Assembly: GCA_030765065.1 (NCBI GenBank)
Contig: CM060979.1
Location: forward strand, 103,342,350-103,406,349
DNA: 64,000 nucleotides
From: Deroplatys truncata
Lineage: Eukaryota > Arthropoda > Insecta > Mantodea > Mantidae
Reading direction: 5' to 3'
The position numbers and the translations under genes are program-made. Shown one piece after another: positions 21,966-35,600 of this stretch; position 1 is the first letter of the stretch, and each line of letters begins with the position of its first letter. The notes under the pieces are model-generated. The model was given only the letters and a program-made list of their open reading frames with translations. It made no database searches and had not been told where the DNA came from.

Positions 21966-22495
21966 TGACTGCCGACGGGATGTCAAACTTTCAGTATGGC
22001 CGTTTGCATGCCACTGGTCTCTGTACATCCATTGCAGAAAACGTCCTTTAAGCTGCTTTGCATACCAGGGTTCTGAGTCATTATTGTAGACTTTAGTACT
22101 CAGTAAACACGAGAGCCTGGGGAGAGTAGCCTTCTTTAGAATAAATCTGCTCTCTTAAGTGTTTCCTTTTAATACGAAGATATTAACAAGAAGCCCTTAG
22201 TCTGGGGCATTGCATCTTTCTATCTTCTACAAAATATATGTGCTTTGTAACTGCCATAAAATACGAACAGGTAAAATTATCATATGTGAAATTGTACACA
22301 ATTACCGGCAGAGGGATATGTGAACCGCCAGAGAACTACCATCCTTTCATGCTCTGAAGTATCGTTGTACTTTAGTCTCATTTTCTGTTCTATTATGATT
22401 CGTGATGCAACTGCACACCTATTTGTCTAATGCCAATAAACTCGAATGACAGTACTCTGAAGACATATTGCGTCTATTTGGCATTTATACATTAC
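21966..22495. other. Intergenic, nothing recognised
   Basis: No supportable feature. Confidence 0.5.
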
Positions 22496-22499
22496 AAGG

Positions 22500-22645
22500 T
22501 CCTTTTAGTTTATCAAGTACTTAGTAGATAGAGAAGGTACAACATACCAACTAAAAATTATATTTGAGATATCACGGGAAATACATGTTTTGAGACGCGC
22601 AGAATTAAGAAAAGCATATGATGTGTTACACTCACATACTTTTGT
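22500..22645. mobile_element. Rearranged Helentron-like fragment
   Basis: A plus-strand 5' piece (tagtagatagagaaggta, then gggaaatacatgttttgaga) is joined directly to an inverted 3' hairpin end (gatgtgttacactcacatac, from 22620). The two ends of the family are therefore juxtaposed with the middle lost and one end inverted. Confidence 0.6.
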
Positions 22646-23469
22646 AGGAAAAACGTTGTGCATCATTTGTAGCTGGAAAACGTTGTTCCTCTGGTTCATG
22701 TCCTCTGCTGCAGTGTTCTTGTCTCCGTCTATTGTTGTTCGTCGGCTGCTGTTTTCTCCATTCCTAATCAATTACCTATCTAACTAATTCCACGAATCTC
22801 AGGGTTTTGTAGGTGAGGCAAACTAAAATACACTGCATTTCCCTAAGAAAATGTGGTTTATTATCGAATAAATACTTATAGGCGGCTAGCTTTTCCCAAT
22901 ATAACAATTCCCACCATTAATAACTAATTAGGAGCCTAGTCTAACTGCACAAGCTTCCCACCCATATGCACACACGTGCATCCGTCGTCCAGAGAGTATC
23001 ACTGTGTGTTTACGAGATTCTATAAGAGATTCTTTCTTTCCCTTTTTATACCTAAGCTTAGTGACGCTTACCTCTGCACCACAAAATGTAACGACATTTC
23101 TAATTGGTCCTCAGACCACGTTATCTTATTATGTATGAGAATATCCTGCTCCAAAAGATTTCGTATACGCGCCCCAGTAACACGTCCAGGAGCAGGTTTA
23201 ATATCGCTGTCTCTTTCCTTTCTATTTCTCTCTCTTTCTATTTCTCCAGATTGTTGCAGTTCCTTGCTCATTAGCTTGGTGAAAGGTGGGCTCTACCTAG
23301 AATTATTTTTTACCTGGAATTAGCGAGCTCGCCCGTCCCTTACTTATCTAAGTTACAATCTGCTTTTGTACAATTCTTGGTTGTTAAATATTCTAACATA
23401 TTTCTTGGTGAATTATATTATTATGTAAATTCTTGTTTAATATTTATTTATATGTATATGTGTATATGT
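22646..23469. other. Intergenic, nothing recognised
   Basis: A pyrimidine-rich patch lies at 23208-23250. No gene was recognised. Confidence 0.5.
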
Positions 23470-23477
23470 GTGTGTGG

Positions 23478-24312
23478 TATATCCCCTTTCACTTGCTCTA
23501 CTCTTGTACAAACTATTTTTACAAACGCTTATTCTCCATCTACTTCATGTTGATCGAAATAAATATTTGCATAAACTATCTTATGGATAATTTTCTTATA
23601 GGTGCAAGGGAATGTGGTAGGCTTTAAGCAATAGTCAAGTCTTTTAAGAGCTGGTTGCTACATGGAGCATTCGATTTTCTTTGCATGTCCAGGACATAAA
23701 TGAAAAAACGGATAATGCATTCCCACTTGAAAAAAAGCATAAGTATTGGAAAATTCTAAAAAAAACAAGGAATATCTCGAAAATGGTTCACTCCACAAAA
23801 AAATGTATATATGACATAAATTGTATGTTTTAACGAGCTCTACATTTTGTGTGTAGAAACATTTTGTCTATCTCTTACGGTTTACCAGCTATGAAAAATC
23901 CATTCAGAAAGAAGAGGACTTTTAGGGACATTCCCAGAAAATTGATGATATACATTTTATTTTTCATGAAAATATCTTAAACATACATTTTAATCAAAAT
24001 CGTCATATCCATTTATGAGAAAATGAACATTTTCGAAAAAGTTACATGTAAAGGGTAGTCTGGGGTGGGAGATTCTCTTGAAAATATTAGTGTCATATCT
24101 TTGAAAGGTATTTAACCTAAATACCAAGTTTGGTATTTATTCAACTTTTTGTTTTTGAGTTATGCTGTTCACAGACACACACGGCGTTTTTCTAAAGGTC
24201 CGTTTTGGCATTCAGAGGGCGTCAAAACAAGTATTTCCCGTGAAATCTCGGTATCCAATTTTTGGGTGGAACGCAATACTTCCCTTATTTACTATACATA
24301 GTAGAGAAAGTG
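23478..24312 (-). mobile_element. Helentron-like element, nearly full length, diverged
   Basis: Read on the minus strand it runs from the 5' subterminal repeat (gtagagaaagt on plus, 24300) to the ttgctctactcttgtacaaa block near 23490. The standard blocks are all present, but its terminal hairpin has decayed. Confidence 0.8.
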
Positions 24313-24316
24313 AAAA

Positions 24317-24695
24317 ACATTTTTAGAAAAATGTACGCTCGCGCGCTCGTGTTGTGTACCTCTTCTTTCTGTTTGTTTGTGTCTGTGAACAGCTAACTTA
24401 AAAACCAAATTTTCGATAAATATCAAACTGGTATTTAAGTTTAATACCTTCCAAAGATGCGACAGGAAGATTTTAAACAAAACCCCCACTCTTTAATGGA
24501 GCATTTTCGAAATTTTTTATTTTATAAAAAATTGCTCCAATGATTTTTATTAAAATACTATATATTTGAGATATTAAATTACCAATTAAATGCATATTTT
24601 AAATTTTCTGGAATAACCTGTAAAATCTTCTTCATTCAGAAGCAATTTAGTATAATTTTGTATTACTGCTAAACCTATTTTTACAGAGCTGGTCC
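24317..24695 (+). mobile_element. Helentron-like partial copy, opposite to its neighbour
   Basis: It begins catttttagaaaaatgt, then acagctaacttaaaaacc, gataaatatcaaact and so on, ending near ttgtattactgctaaacc. With the preceding copy it forms a large inverted arrangement joined at the 5' ends. Confidence 0.7.
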
Positions 24696-24719
24696 AGCTA
24701 TGCTGTAGAGATGAGTAAA

Positions 24720-25360
24720 ATAAGTTTATCTGTGTGTAGAGGACCTTTTTCTTTTATTGTAATACTTAGTTTATAAATTATTTGTGAATCTATTTATTCC
24801 CATTTGTAATGTTTACTTTCCAGTTTGGATGTTTTACATCAGCAATAATAATAATAATTATAATAATAATAATCAGTTAAGATTCTACCTCACCTGTTAA
24901 GGTAACTAGCTTCGGCTCTGCACACTTTTCATTCTCCAGCATCCTTTTACGGAGCTCAGACTGGTGACCGACTGACTCACTTTCGAAGCACAGTAATTGA
25001 TTACTGATGCAGCAACAATGCCTCATTCGTCTCGATTCACATTTCGCTTACGAACCATGATGGCAGCAATCCTCGCAAGCACTCACTTATGAAGGCTTGC
25101 CCTCGTTTTACAGTCCTGACGCAAAACAGCTTCTAGTTCCAGAAACTTCCTTCTCTACTGATGACTTCATTCGGCAAGGGGTTAGCGCCATTCTTTGCAG
25201 CAAGAGCACTTGGCGTTATTTATCAGTTGTCTTGCGTAGCTTCAATATAGGCAAAGTAAAGCTTAATTCAGATATTGTGGACTCTGATGTAAACGAGGTA
25301 AAATATAACTTCGATATAAATGAAGTAAAGCAAGAAAAGTGTTATATGAGCTTCTATATA
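24720..25360. other. Intergenic, with a short (AAT)n run
   Basis: An interrupted AAT run lies at 24844-24873. The open frame 25097-25369 has an odd repeated D-V-NEVK-Y pattern near its end but no recognisable domain. Confidence 0.45.
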
Positions 25361-25365
25361 ATGAA

Positions 25366-25800
25366 ATAAACCGACCGGTTACTCTGACCTGAGCTTTTCA
25401 TGGTTCTTCCAGGTTAGTAAGACGTATGCTGGTGTGATTTCTCCTCTAACTTGAATTTCCTTTCTCTCATTTCCTATAATTTATCATTTCGCTTCCCTTT
25501 TCATGTTTCAGGTCACCTGTGTAGCATCGGGTGTCTACAGGTGGCGCATATGCTTGCTTATGTATATGCTTCTCGGTCGTGCCAGATGGCAGCCTTCTCT
25601 GAGCCACTTCAGGTGGGTTGAGTTCTCCCCGGTTCCACAGAGGGAAGTCTTCTCTGAGAAGCTCGCCGGGTCATTATGCTTGGAATCGTTAGGGATCTCT
25701 GCGAGTCTCTGTTGGCCGGCTTGACTGCGGCCTATAACCTCCTCTGTCCCTTCATCTCAATCGTTCCTCCTGGGGGGAGGTAAGTAGGAAAGAGTCACGC
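25366..25800 (+). mobile_element. SINE-like copy, core family, diverged, tail type D
   Basis: It begins with an accgaccggtt head remnant. A weak core follows (ggttcttccaggttagtaag), then a pyrimidine-rich stretch shared with other copies (ctcatttcctataatttatc) and a GC-rich tail. The tail contains a partial inverted repeat around ttctctgagaag. It is more diverged than the other copies. Confidence 0.45.
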
Positions 25801-26847
25801 TGCGTCGAGGTTCGAGGTGTCATAGTCATACTGAAATAAAGCGTGAGATAGGCATTACATGGCCTGTTAAGAGACGTGTTTTAAAAGTAACACCGATAAT
25901 GTTTTTAAAAAAATAACATAACATTATTTTCCAAACACATAATTACCATGCATTACCTTACACTACTTCTCAACATCGTCGTAGTTGAAATGTTTTCCAC
26001 GATGGAATTTCTTCAGATGAAGAAACAGATGAAACTCAGTTGGAGCCAATCCGACTGTTGTGAAACAAGAATTGCAAACTTGGTTTTAACACAGGCGGCA
26101 TCATTCTTTGACGAAGGTATACAAAAACGGTTTCCCGTTACGACAACTGTCTGAATAACAGCGGTAATTATGTGGATAAGTAGTGTAAGGTGTAAAGTAA
26201 TAAATTATAATAAAATCAATGTTCTGTTACTTTTTAAAAAATTATCGTTTCTTAACTTTAAAACCACGCCTCGTATATAAATGAAGTAAAGGGAAAGACA
26301 GACATCATATGAATCTAAAGACATAGGTATGGATTTTCATTATTGGAAGTGCATAGATGTCCAGTAGAATGTGTATGCTTAGGATGTATTTTTAAACGAG
26401 CGCCTTTTGTAAAAGCATAAGAACTACTAGATAATTTTGAGCATTATTTTTATTGTGCTGTATTACATTAAAGCTGCTTTTCCATATATTTTCCTTGTCG
26501 TTTTGACATTCTTTGTAGACAGCTATAATTTTTTGTGACTGTTTCTCATGAGAGTCTGCGTCAGTGCATTTAATCAATATGTAACTGTTTCTGGCATATA
26601 TGTTTTTGTATCAGTAATATAACGAATGAGAAAAAAGCGTATTAGTGAAGTCATTTGTTTATGTCGGCATGGAAGAGTTCAAAGAAAACTGATGCTGTGA
26701 TGTTCAGCAAAACAGGTAATTCATTATCGATTAACTTCATGAAGATTTGCCATTTCTGTCCTGTGTGAGGTCTCATATACTCGTATTTTCAATACACAAA
26801 AGGTCTACGCCAAAGAGTTCTTCACTGATAAATGTCAATATTCTTAA
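25801..26847. other. Intergenic, nothing recognised
   Basis: The open frame 25948-26154 has no clear family match. Confidence 0.45.
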
Positions 26848-27170
26848 ACCGAGCGAGATGCTCAGGCGCTAACGTCTGTAGCCCGCACTCGGGAGATCTT
26901 GGCTTCGATTTCCATGGCCGGTCCTGACCATGCGTTTTTAGGTGTGCCCCGGGTCGCCAGGCGAAAGCTGGAAAGCATCATTATATCCCTCAATTTTCTG
27001 TCCCTCCATTTCATTTCAATTCTCATTTCACTTCACCTTTCCTCTGCTTGGTTTCTTTCAGGGTTGCAAGTGTCGGCAGGTCTCGGCGTGTGCACGGCAG
27101 GGGAAAAGGATGTTCTGTGGAAGCCTTAGTCCCAGACTGCGAGCGGTCTGGTCTGCTTAATCAGATTTCA
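26848..27170 (+). mobile_element. tRNA-derived SINE, core family, tail type E
   Basis: The tRNA-like head (accgagcgagatgctcaggc, from about 26850) has an A-box-like start and a decayed B-box (cttggcttcgatttc). A pyrimidine-rich stretch and a tail follow from about 27060, ending with the near-palindrome cagactgcgagcggtctg near 27135. No functional tRNA is predicted because the stems do not pair. Confidence 0.6.
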
Positions 27171-27925
27171 AAACTCCAATGTCATCCTTTAAAGGCACAA
27201 TAAAAGGACATTTGAAAATCGAGGCAAGAAAAGGTACCTCAATTAAAACTCACAAACCGATTAGCATATAATTATATACATTGGCTTTAGCTATATGCTC
27301 AGTGTCTTTTTTCACAACTTAGGTCTGCAGATATTGTGAACGAAGTATGAAATGATGTTCAAATGACTGAGCCGAGGATCCACTGATTGAGAGTAACCCG
27401 ACATTTATCTTATTCAGTCAATTCATCTCAACTGGGATTCGAAATTGGGCTCTATTAATTGGAGGGCAGATACGCTAGCCTAACTCCACTGGAGTAGACT
27501 TATATGGGAATGATACTTGGGTGTTAGAAATGTTATAACTGCAAGCAAACAAGATTAAGGTTAGTACCAGAAATGAAAGAATAAAGAGTGAGTCAATCAT
27601 GCAACAGAATGAAGAAGTAAGCGACAAACCCTTTACACAGAATTACATCTGAGAGACTCAAAAGTAAGCCTTAAACTACAAACCGAAAACCTAAGGATAC
27701 TAGTGACACCAATTTAGAAATGCAACTGATAATATAGTTTAAAGGAGCAGTATGGTATACATTTTGCAAAAAAAAAAGAAACAAAGGGGATTTATATTAT
27801 TAGGTTTTTACTAAAATAAACCTTTATCGGTGTTTGTTACACTTCCCTATGTATGGTAATTCCCAATATTTTGCACGCTACCCGGAGACATCACCACTAC
27901 TGGTCTACCAGTAGCACAGACTACT
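27171..27925. other. Intergenic, nothing recognised
   Basis: No supportable feature. Confidence 0.5.
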
Positions 27926-27929
27926 GGTC

Positions 27930-28395
27930 GCTACCAAAGGGATGACTCGCATTTGGGATGTGCCGGGATTGATAACCGCTGCACCAATCACACTCACCTT
28001 TATTTTAGTATTCGCCCAGGTCTGTAGGTGAATGCTGCGGTGGTTTACCACGAATTTTTCTGTCCTACACTTCCTCGCACCTCATTTCATTTCTACTTTC
28101 AGGGTTGCGGGCTAGGCGCGATGGGCGATAGGAATGCGGCGTATGCGGCATGTGCATTAAGCAGAGAATATTCTTCCATGGCACGGAACCTTCTGCCCGA
28201 AACTATCCATGAGGTATGGGGGCACGAAGAGGCGGCTAGGAATGCGGAATCTGGAAACTTTAGAAACGCCGCTGCGCTGCGCCTACTGCCATCAGATCTG
28301 ACAGCCCTTCGTACTTTAACCTTATCCATCTCTCCCGGAGGTTTAGTAACAGTGCTGAAATGTTCCTCCACGTCTAAACCCTAATCTTAACCACT
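27930..28395 (+). mobile_element. tRNA-derived SINE, core family, tail type B
   Basis: A decayed head at about 27943-27985 (gactcgcatttgggatgtgc cgggattgat) is followed by the core (agtattcgcccaggtctgta ggtgaatgctgcggtgg) and a tail. The tail matches the 6.4-6.7 kb copy in opposite orientation, for example catggcacggaaccttctgc at about 28181. The overlapping open frames on both strands are not genes. Confidence 0.65.
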
Positions 28396-30750
28396 AGTCG
28401 CTAAGTAGGCCTGCACCTGTACCTTGGTTTTACTGTGTTTTCAGTGCAGAGCGAGTAAATAAATATTTGTAGATTACAGTCATTTACTGTAACTCAAAAT
28501 CTACTAGAACCTACTATCCGTGCATAGTAATATTGTGACGGTTATAATTTTATTTTAACAGACTTTCATAAATCGTTTGAAAATTAAAAAAAAAACACTT
28601 GGTTTAAGTAACACCAGGAAATCGTCTTTAGATTTCTTGTTAGTCATTTCCCGGATGTTGCAGTAAGCAGAGATTAGATGAGACGCGGTTTAGGGGAAAA
28701 GATCGCTTCCTGTGCAACACGTGGGTAAATTGCGTAATTTCTGCTGACTTATGCTTATATCAACTGCCAGTTGGACACAAATCAGCATTTTGGTCGGGTG
28801 TTTAAACTTACGGTTACTGACAGCTCTCTGTTGACGAACAACGTGCCTAGGAGGAATCTCTGCCAGTTAGTTCGGAAATTCATTTTTAATTTATAATCGC
28901 GACGTAGGAGCTAGGCTGACGACGAGAGACTGCCCGACTTGCTCTGCCGCTCAGGTAAATCCACCATGGGTCTAATTCTTTTTTTTTTCTTTTGGAGATG
29001 CAGTTTAGGTTAAATTAGGTGAATTAAACATTAGAAAAGATTGGGAACAGAAATTTAATGTGTTATAATGGCATTCTTTCAACACCCTTGCTACCCTAAG
29101 CTGTAACCCTGGTGAAACCATCCTGTGCTACTTCCCCCATCCTTTACGTGACGTCTGGTAATCGCGCCGATAGCCTTGTCGCCACCGTAAGGTCGCAATT
29201 GGTGGAGGCGCCGGTTTCCAGATAACATTGCAGTTAGCAGTTTGTGTGAATACATTTTTTTTCACTACATCTAAAGGTATAGCTGACTGCCTTTCGAGAA
29301 TTTATTCAAGCCACAGACTGCTTATATGGAGCTTAGTAGCATTGCGGCTTATAAAATCGTACTTTGAAGTACAATTTTCATCACAAATAAATTATCTATT
29401 GCTATGTTTTAAAATAAGTAAGAAGCAAATTAACTATCGAGATAATCGCTTGTCTTTAAATATACTTTGAAAATTTTAATTTTAAAAATCCTCTTTTTAA
29501 GAACTTTAATTAGAGGTGCATTATCTGTTTTCATTTGCCTGGAGTTCACAGTTTAAGGCTCTGACTAAACAGTTTCATTCCCCTCTTGAATCGCCACACG
29601 TCTTCGTTTGTGGACTACATCTCACATCACCCAACTTTGATTACCTTATATTCTTTTAATTTTAAGAAACACCAAGTTGTGTGGGTGTGTGTAACAACAT
29701 TCTCAGGCATGCTCGTTTTACCGAGAGCTGCTAGTTTCTTTCGTTTGTAGGCTCAAAGTGAAAAGAGGTTTGTTCAGAACTCTCTTCAAGAAATTCGCTT
29801 TTCAGAAATAAGGAGCCTCAGTTTTTCAAATCCATAGATGTTTCGTTTGTTCTAATAAGCGCATTTTAGTTGGCATGATTCTACAGATGAAGCTTCATGG
29901 AAACATTTTGAATATTGAAGGATAAAATCTGCCTTTACTTAGTAGAAGAAATAATACAAATAATAACAAATGCCAACCTCAATGTACTTAAGAAGAAATG
30001 CAAGTGTATATATAATAGACAGAAGCAGAAATTTCTATGAGAACAACAATGCAAACATAAAAAGAGACTCATAATGCACCAAAGTTAATTATGGCGGGAG
30101 CCGGTAGCATTATAAAGTACATGTACATTTAAGTGTTAAAATCATGTGAAAGAGGGAAGCTAGAAATGCAAACAGATTCTCTATCTGCCATGTACTGTTT
30201 ATGCTAGGAATTCCCAGTGTAAAACTGATTACTTAATATTTAGTTAGCCTGGATGTCATTTAAATGTTTACAGTGAACAGATAAAAGGATAATGCAGAAA
30301 AAAGAGTATTCGTTGGAAATATTGAAAGCCAATGCACATACCAGGGGTCCATCGCGCTGTATTTGACGTGTGGAGATAACTATTCGTGCGTTAAAAGAGT
30401 TGGGAAGTCAACGGGGCAATTCCAAGTACAGGTCACTTCTAGCCACGGGGCAGTGAGAACTGTTGCATTAGCACCCCAAAAACTACTACACTAGTTGTTC
30501 TTATAAACGTCCATATGGATGCACGGGCGCGTTTGGGACATCGTATAAATCAACAGGGGAAAAACTTCGAACACTATTCAATGAGCGGAGTCAGCATAAC
30601 TGTACCATTAGATGATGATAATAATAACAGTTACTGTATTACAGTTCAGTATATGTATAACAGCAAGCGAAATAAATGGCAGTGAAATACTACGTGCTCT
30701 TATGCTTGTTGCTTATAGTCCGTTATGTTAGACAAGAACAGCGTAAACAT
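28396..30750. other. 2.3 kb with no recognised gene
   Basis: Mostly AT-rich. GC-richer patches at 28790-28965 and 29085-29230 stand out. The first ends in cgctcag followed by gtaaat, which would suit a splice donor, but nothing else supports an exon. The open frame 29228-29470 has no recognisable domain. Confidence 0.4.
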
Positions 30751-30752
30751 CA

Positions 30753-31622
30753 TTTAAAAAATCTGATGTGTTACACTCATATGACTATGTACAAACTATT
30801 TTTACAAACGCTTATTCTCCATATGCTTCATGTTAATCAAGATATCGAGATGTCAATCTTATTGCTAATTTTCTTGTAGATGCAAGGGGAATATGGTAGG
30901 TTTTAAGCGATAGTCAAATATTTTAAGAGCTGGTTGCTATGTGGAGTATTCCATTATCTATGAATCACCAGGACAAAAAAAAATGAATAACGAATTCCCA
31001 TTTGAGAAAAAGTATAAGTATTGGAAAATGTAAGGGAATAAAAAGCAATATCTCGAAAATGGTTCACAACAAAACAGTATATGACATAAATTGTGTATTC
31101 TAACGCGCTCTACTTTTTTTGTGTAGTAAAAGTTTGTCTATATCTTATGGTTTACCAGTTATGCAAAAGTCGTCCACAATGAAGAATACGTTTGGAGACA
31201 TTCCCGGAAAATTCAAGATATACATTTTATATCTCATGAAAGTATCTTAAATATACGATATTTTAATCAAAATCGTTAGAGCCATTTTTTAGAAAATTAA
31301 AATTTTCGAAAAATGTTCCATGTAAAGGGTAATTTGGGGTAGGAATATTTTCTTGAAAACCTTTCTGTCGCATCTCTGGACGATACTGAACCTAAATACC
31401 AAGTTTGGTGTTTATCCGACTGTTCATTTCTGAGTTATGCTGTTCACAGACAGACAGACACACACACACAGACGGACACACAGAACACACACGGACGTGT
31501 TTCCAAAAGTGCTTTATATGCATTCAGTGTACCTCAAAACCTGTGAAATCTTGGTATAGAATTTTTGGGTGGAATGCAATACTTCCCCTACTTACTATAT
31601 GTAGTAGAGAAAGTAAAAATAG
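30753..31622 (-). mobile_element. Helentron-like element, near full length
   Basis: On the plus strand it runs from the hairpin end (ctgatgtgttacactcatat, 30763) to the 5' subterminal repeat (agtagagaaagt, near 31600). A short CA/GA run lies at 31448-31490. All internal blocks are present. It is flanked by A-rich runs on the plus strand (T-rich in element orientation), as in other copies. Confidence 0.85.
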
Positions 31623-31852
31623 CTATGGATGCATACGGATGGGTCAAATAAAAACACTTTAATTATTTGCTAGTCTAAAAAGTTATTTTATTCCCTCGAA
31701 AATAAGGCTTATGTATCTGAAGTGGAAAATATTCTAAGATCTTTACGATCTATTTTTGTCTATCATCACGGACTGCAAGTCTGGAAAGCGCCTCAATGAG
31801 AGCGATCCGCTCATCCTCTTTGCTGATAAGCAAGAGGAATAGAAAGAATCTC

Positions 31853-32000
31853 GGCGACGTCGTAGCTCAGTTGGTGGAGCACTTGCCTGCTGTGCGAGAA
31901 GTCCCGGGTTCGATTCCTTCCTGGGGTAGGAATTTCTTTCTAGTCAAGATTATTCCCTATCCTCCCCAGAGTCTGGAAGTACGAATGAGAAGGTGAATTT
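31853..32000 (+). mobile_element. tRNA-derived SINE, second type
   Basis: The head is strongly tRNA-like: gtagctcagttggtggagca (A box and D arm, about 31861-31880), an anticodon-like arm that pairs with one wobble, and cccgggttcgattcc (B box, about 31905). The T stem and acceptor stem do not close, so I read it as a SINE head rather than a working tRNA gene. A body of about 80 bp follows. End uncertain. Confidence 0.55.
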
Positions 32001-32249
32001 GCATGTGATCCAATGATTAAAGCCCAAGTTTACTAAAAACCCAAAGACCAGTGAATACCAGTCAATACCAGTGTCTATAGGCTATACGTTCCAAAGGAAA
32101 GGCCGCCGATAAGACCAGTATTGCAAAAGGCGAGGCATAAATGGAGCTTTAAAAAAACTCCCTCACGCTAATTCGCTAGTTCCCCACTGACCTGTGTTCA
32201 CTTGGAATTGCTCCGTTGAGCTCTGCAACTCTTTTAACGCACGAAGAGA

Positions 32250-32610
32250 TATCTACACACTGGAAATACGACCGTTTGGGCCATCTGGTTTAGATAACCA
32301 TTGCCTGAGGCTCAGCTGAGATGTGCATCTTGCGGCGGTCTGCATTTCAGGTGAATTGGTACGCGACTTTATACCGATTACGTATTTACTGTTCTTTGGA
32401 TCTGTTACAGGTTGGAGAAGAAAGGATTGAATATGGTGCGGATGTACTGAAAGTATATGAAAGTCCCAATTCATGATGCAGTTGCGAATTTTGAACCATG
32501 GTGTGTTGGTGGCTATACTCAGTGTCTTATTCTGTATAATTTGGATGCAGTGAGTTTTGCTGGCTACTTCCCAGGCAGCAGCTGCATAAGTGAGTAACGG
32601 TCGCAAAGGA
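32250..32610 (-). mobile_element. LINE fragment, C-terminal end of a Jockey-like reverse transcriptase
   Basis: The minus frame from 32606 reads MRPLLTYAAAAWEVASKTH, then IIQNKTLSIATNTPWFKI and MNWDFHILSV. This matches the thumb region after the reverse-transcriptase domain in Jockey-clade LINEs (RP.LtYa...W...k......QNk.LR...naPWyv). The piece is about 117 residues, so it is a 5'-truncated or broken copy. No zinc knuckle or tail was identified. Confidence 0.7.
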
Positions 32611-35600
32611 GATGTACATAAGAGGGCCAGTTAAACACTGGACAACTTTGAGATCCGGGCGGAAGTTTATGTAACCATGCCTCGCTAGTAAGTACAACTC
32701 GAAACTGCGGATGTTTTCTTTACCTTACTATCCTTCCGATGCCTCGCCTACTTATTCCGTAAATGTTAGTTCCTCTTCCCACCGTGCCCACTCATATCGT
32801 GACCAACTACTTGTAAAACTTGCGCCGTGTAAACGCTAGAACACGGAAAGGACGATCATGCGACCTTTCTCACGAAAGTTCCGAGTGAACCCGCTTGGGA
32901 AATATGTTTACCTTGCCGATAGTCTACAGGCTCTGATATGGTCAAAAAGAAACGTTACAAGTGAAGATCGAAGTTGCAAGAAGAGGAAGGCTGGTGTCAC
33001 TTGACGAATTATTTACTATTACTACCACCACCACCACTATCACTACGACTGCTATCTTAATACATTAATATATAAATAAATTACTTATGAAATCGAATTT
33101 CAGCGGAAAATGTAAGCTTAACTGCCTCCCGTCCTATGGTGGCTATCATGCTAACCTTCAAATTGAGAAATTCGATTACTGTTTAGAGGTTGGGTATTTT
33201 GCTATGGCTAGCATTATTCCCTATAACGTGAAAATATGAATTAGAGAAAGATTATGCATACATTTAATGTTTAAGAGAAAACCTAACATAACATTTGAAA
33301 CCTGAGGCAGTAACTATGGTTGTGAAACGGTATTAATAAGAAAAATACTTGTTGCATAAATAGAAGTTAAGGCATAAGTTTTATGTATGTGCAAGTGTAG
33401 CTGGAACTGTGGAATTCTTGTTAAAAGCCGACAAACATATCTTTGTGTTAGAATTAGGGCCCAGGCAAAAAGGACTTGTACGGGAAAGTCATAAAAGCCA
33501 GACCTTGAGTCTTTGTGAAATAGGAAAGGCGACAAGCGAAAACAACATATGTTTGTAGAGAGGACACATGTTTGCAAACGTAGAACAATAGTCGGGTAAG
33601 TCTTCTGGAAGGTTCCAAGCTGAACGAAGACAGACAATGAAATTTTAAGGAAGAATATGTTTAAAATCTTTAAGGGAAGAAATGTTAGTTCTAGCGTCTC
33701 CATCAGCCAGGGCGGTTGAGTATAAAGTGCTGCGATGTGAATAAGATACATGTAAGCTCTCAGAAGCAGGCGATATTATTTACTTCTTATAATGTAGTAG
33801 GAACGGTGAAAGGTTATCGATTTAAAAGTCCATAGGAACGTGTGATAAATAGTAAAATTATTTCTAGAGCACGTATAAAATACTTGAGTGATCAGCGACC
33901 GCAAGTTTGGCTTACGAATGTGGTAGGGCTCGACCGTTCTACAGCTCCAACTAACTTAAGAACTGTGTAGGTTATTACTAAGACAGTCAATGCGTGTGCC
34001 ATTAAAGCATAGCGTTCTTCAATAACTTAATCTATTGTTAGACTTGTTACTTATTACCTTCCTTCCCGTATCACACCCTGCAAAGTTATACAAGCTCTAT
34101 CAAAACCAAAACAACAGCAGCCGTGGCAAGAAATATAAATAACACTTTAAGAGTAACAACTAAAACACAAGATAATTATCAGTATCACCAGAGTTCATAT
34201 ATTAAATCATATATTAATATATCGGACATACTGCGAGTTATGCTCTCCCTCCACGAGTATACTCCAAACCTAACGAGTATCATCAAATTTAAACCAAATG
34301 AACATCATTATAGACGTTCCATTGTTCAAGGTAAAACCGCCGATTTGGCCTAAGATAATAACGGCGGTGTAGGAATAGAACAAAAACATGCCTGATGCCA
34401 TCTATAAGCTATTTGTGTGTCATATCAGTTTATTTAGTTTGTTCGTTTTTATTTTTAGTTAACAGAAAATGAGCTACTCTAGAACAAACCAGAAGAATCG
34501 AGTTATGGTAAAACTTACGAAAGAGAATTTAGAAATAAACGAAAAAAACAGCAAAAATTCTAAAACAGCAGTTCTGATATATGATTAGTTACGCTAATAA
34601 TATGTACATTCGATCAATACCTTTATTTATCTGTAAATAAATGTTTGTACATTATTTGTTACCTCCAGTGTAATCTCCGGTGTGTAATATCATTTACTGT
34701 AATTTACTGCATTTATTTTTCAAAACGGAAATAATTTCTGACATAAAATAAGCATTTTGTATACAGCAATCTTCTATGGAAAAATTACAAACCATTTCTA
34801 GCAACAAAAAGATAGTTTATTGCTGGTGCACAACATTTCTTATTGACACAAAAGATTCAACAATTATAGCCCACCTCCGTGATGTAACAGGAATTACCTC
34901 AGCCTGATGAAGGTTTAGGGTTCGAAGTTTTATAGAAATGACTTGCCTTTCATATTGAAAAGACAACTGTGGAATAATTCTTAGTCTTTTGGAAACTATG
35001 CCATTTCAGCAGTCATTTATTGTCATTTCATTCATCATCTGTAGACGCAGATGTTATAAGAGGCATTAAATTACTGAAATTAAGATAAACAGAAAGAGAG
35101 AGAGGGAAAGAGAGAGAGAGAGAGAAATGTAGCATTATAGCTGTGCGGTCATCATTGACGTCGTTCATAATACTGCACGAATGCTGGAGAAGCAACTGCT
35201 ATTATCCCAGCATTTCGTATTGATGCCTTCAAATATAAGCTGAGAGAGCAACGTGTTAATTTAACCTAAGTACACGTGTAACGTGCTAGGGAAGATGGCT
35301 AAAATATTCACATGTCCATCACATTAATGACAACACAGCAATAAACAGAGGCAACTGCACCAGGTCAGCTTCCCTGAACTCAGTAGCTTTTTTATTTCTC
35401 GCAGGCAGGTTGAATTTCGTGCGTGACTGCTAGAGAGGGTCTACAGCCCTTCCAAATTGAAATAAGTTGAAATCGTGTGACAACGCATGGCAATATCTCT
35501 TTCTCTCTCTAGCGCTATCTTCGATATAGTGCCCCGTGATGCAATCAGTAGCAATTAGCAATTGATTGAAATGGCACTGTAGAGGTCTTGCTCTTTATTT

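Noticed and set aside
28790..28965. Possible noncoding 5' exon ending cgctcag/gtaaat
   Set aside because: Only a donor-like site and local GC content support it; no promoter, acceptor or coding continuation was found.
31853..31935. Functional tRNA gene
   Set aside because: A and B boxes look good, but the T and acceptor stems do not pair and a SINE-like body follows.
33314..33751. 145-residue minus-strand open frame as a host gene
   Set aside because: No recognisable domain, no homologous repeat and no splice context that I could support; likely chance in AT-rich DNA.
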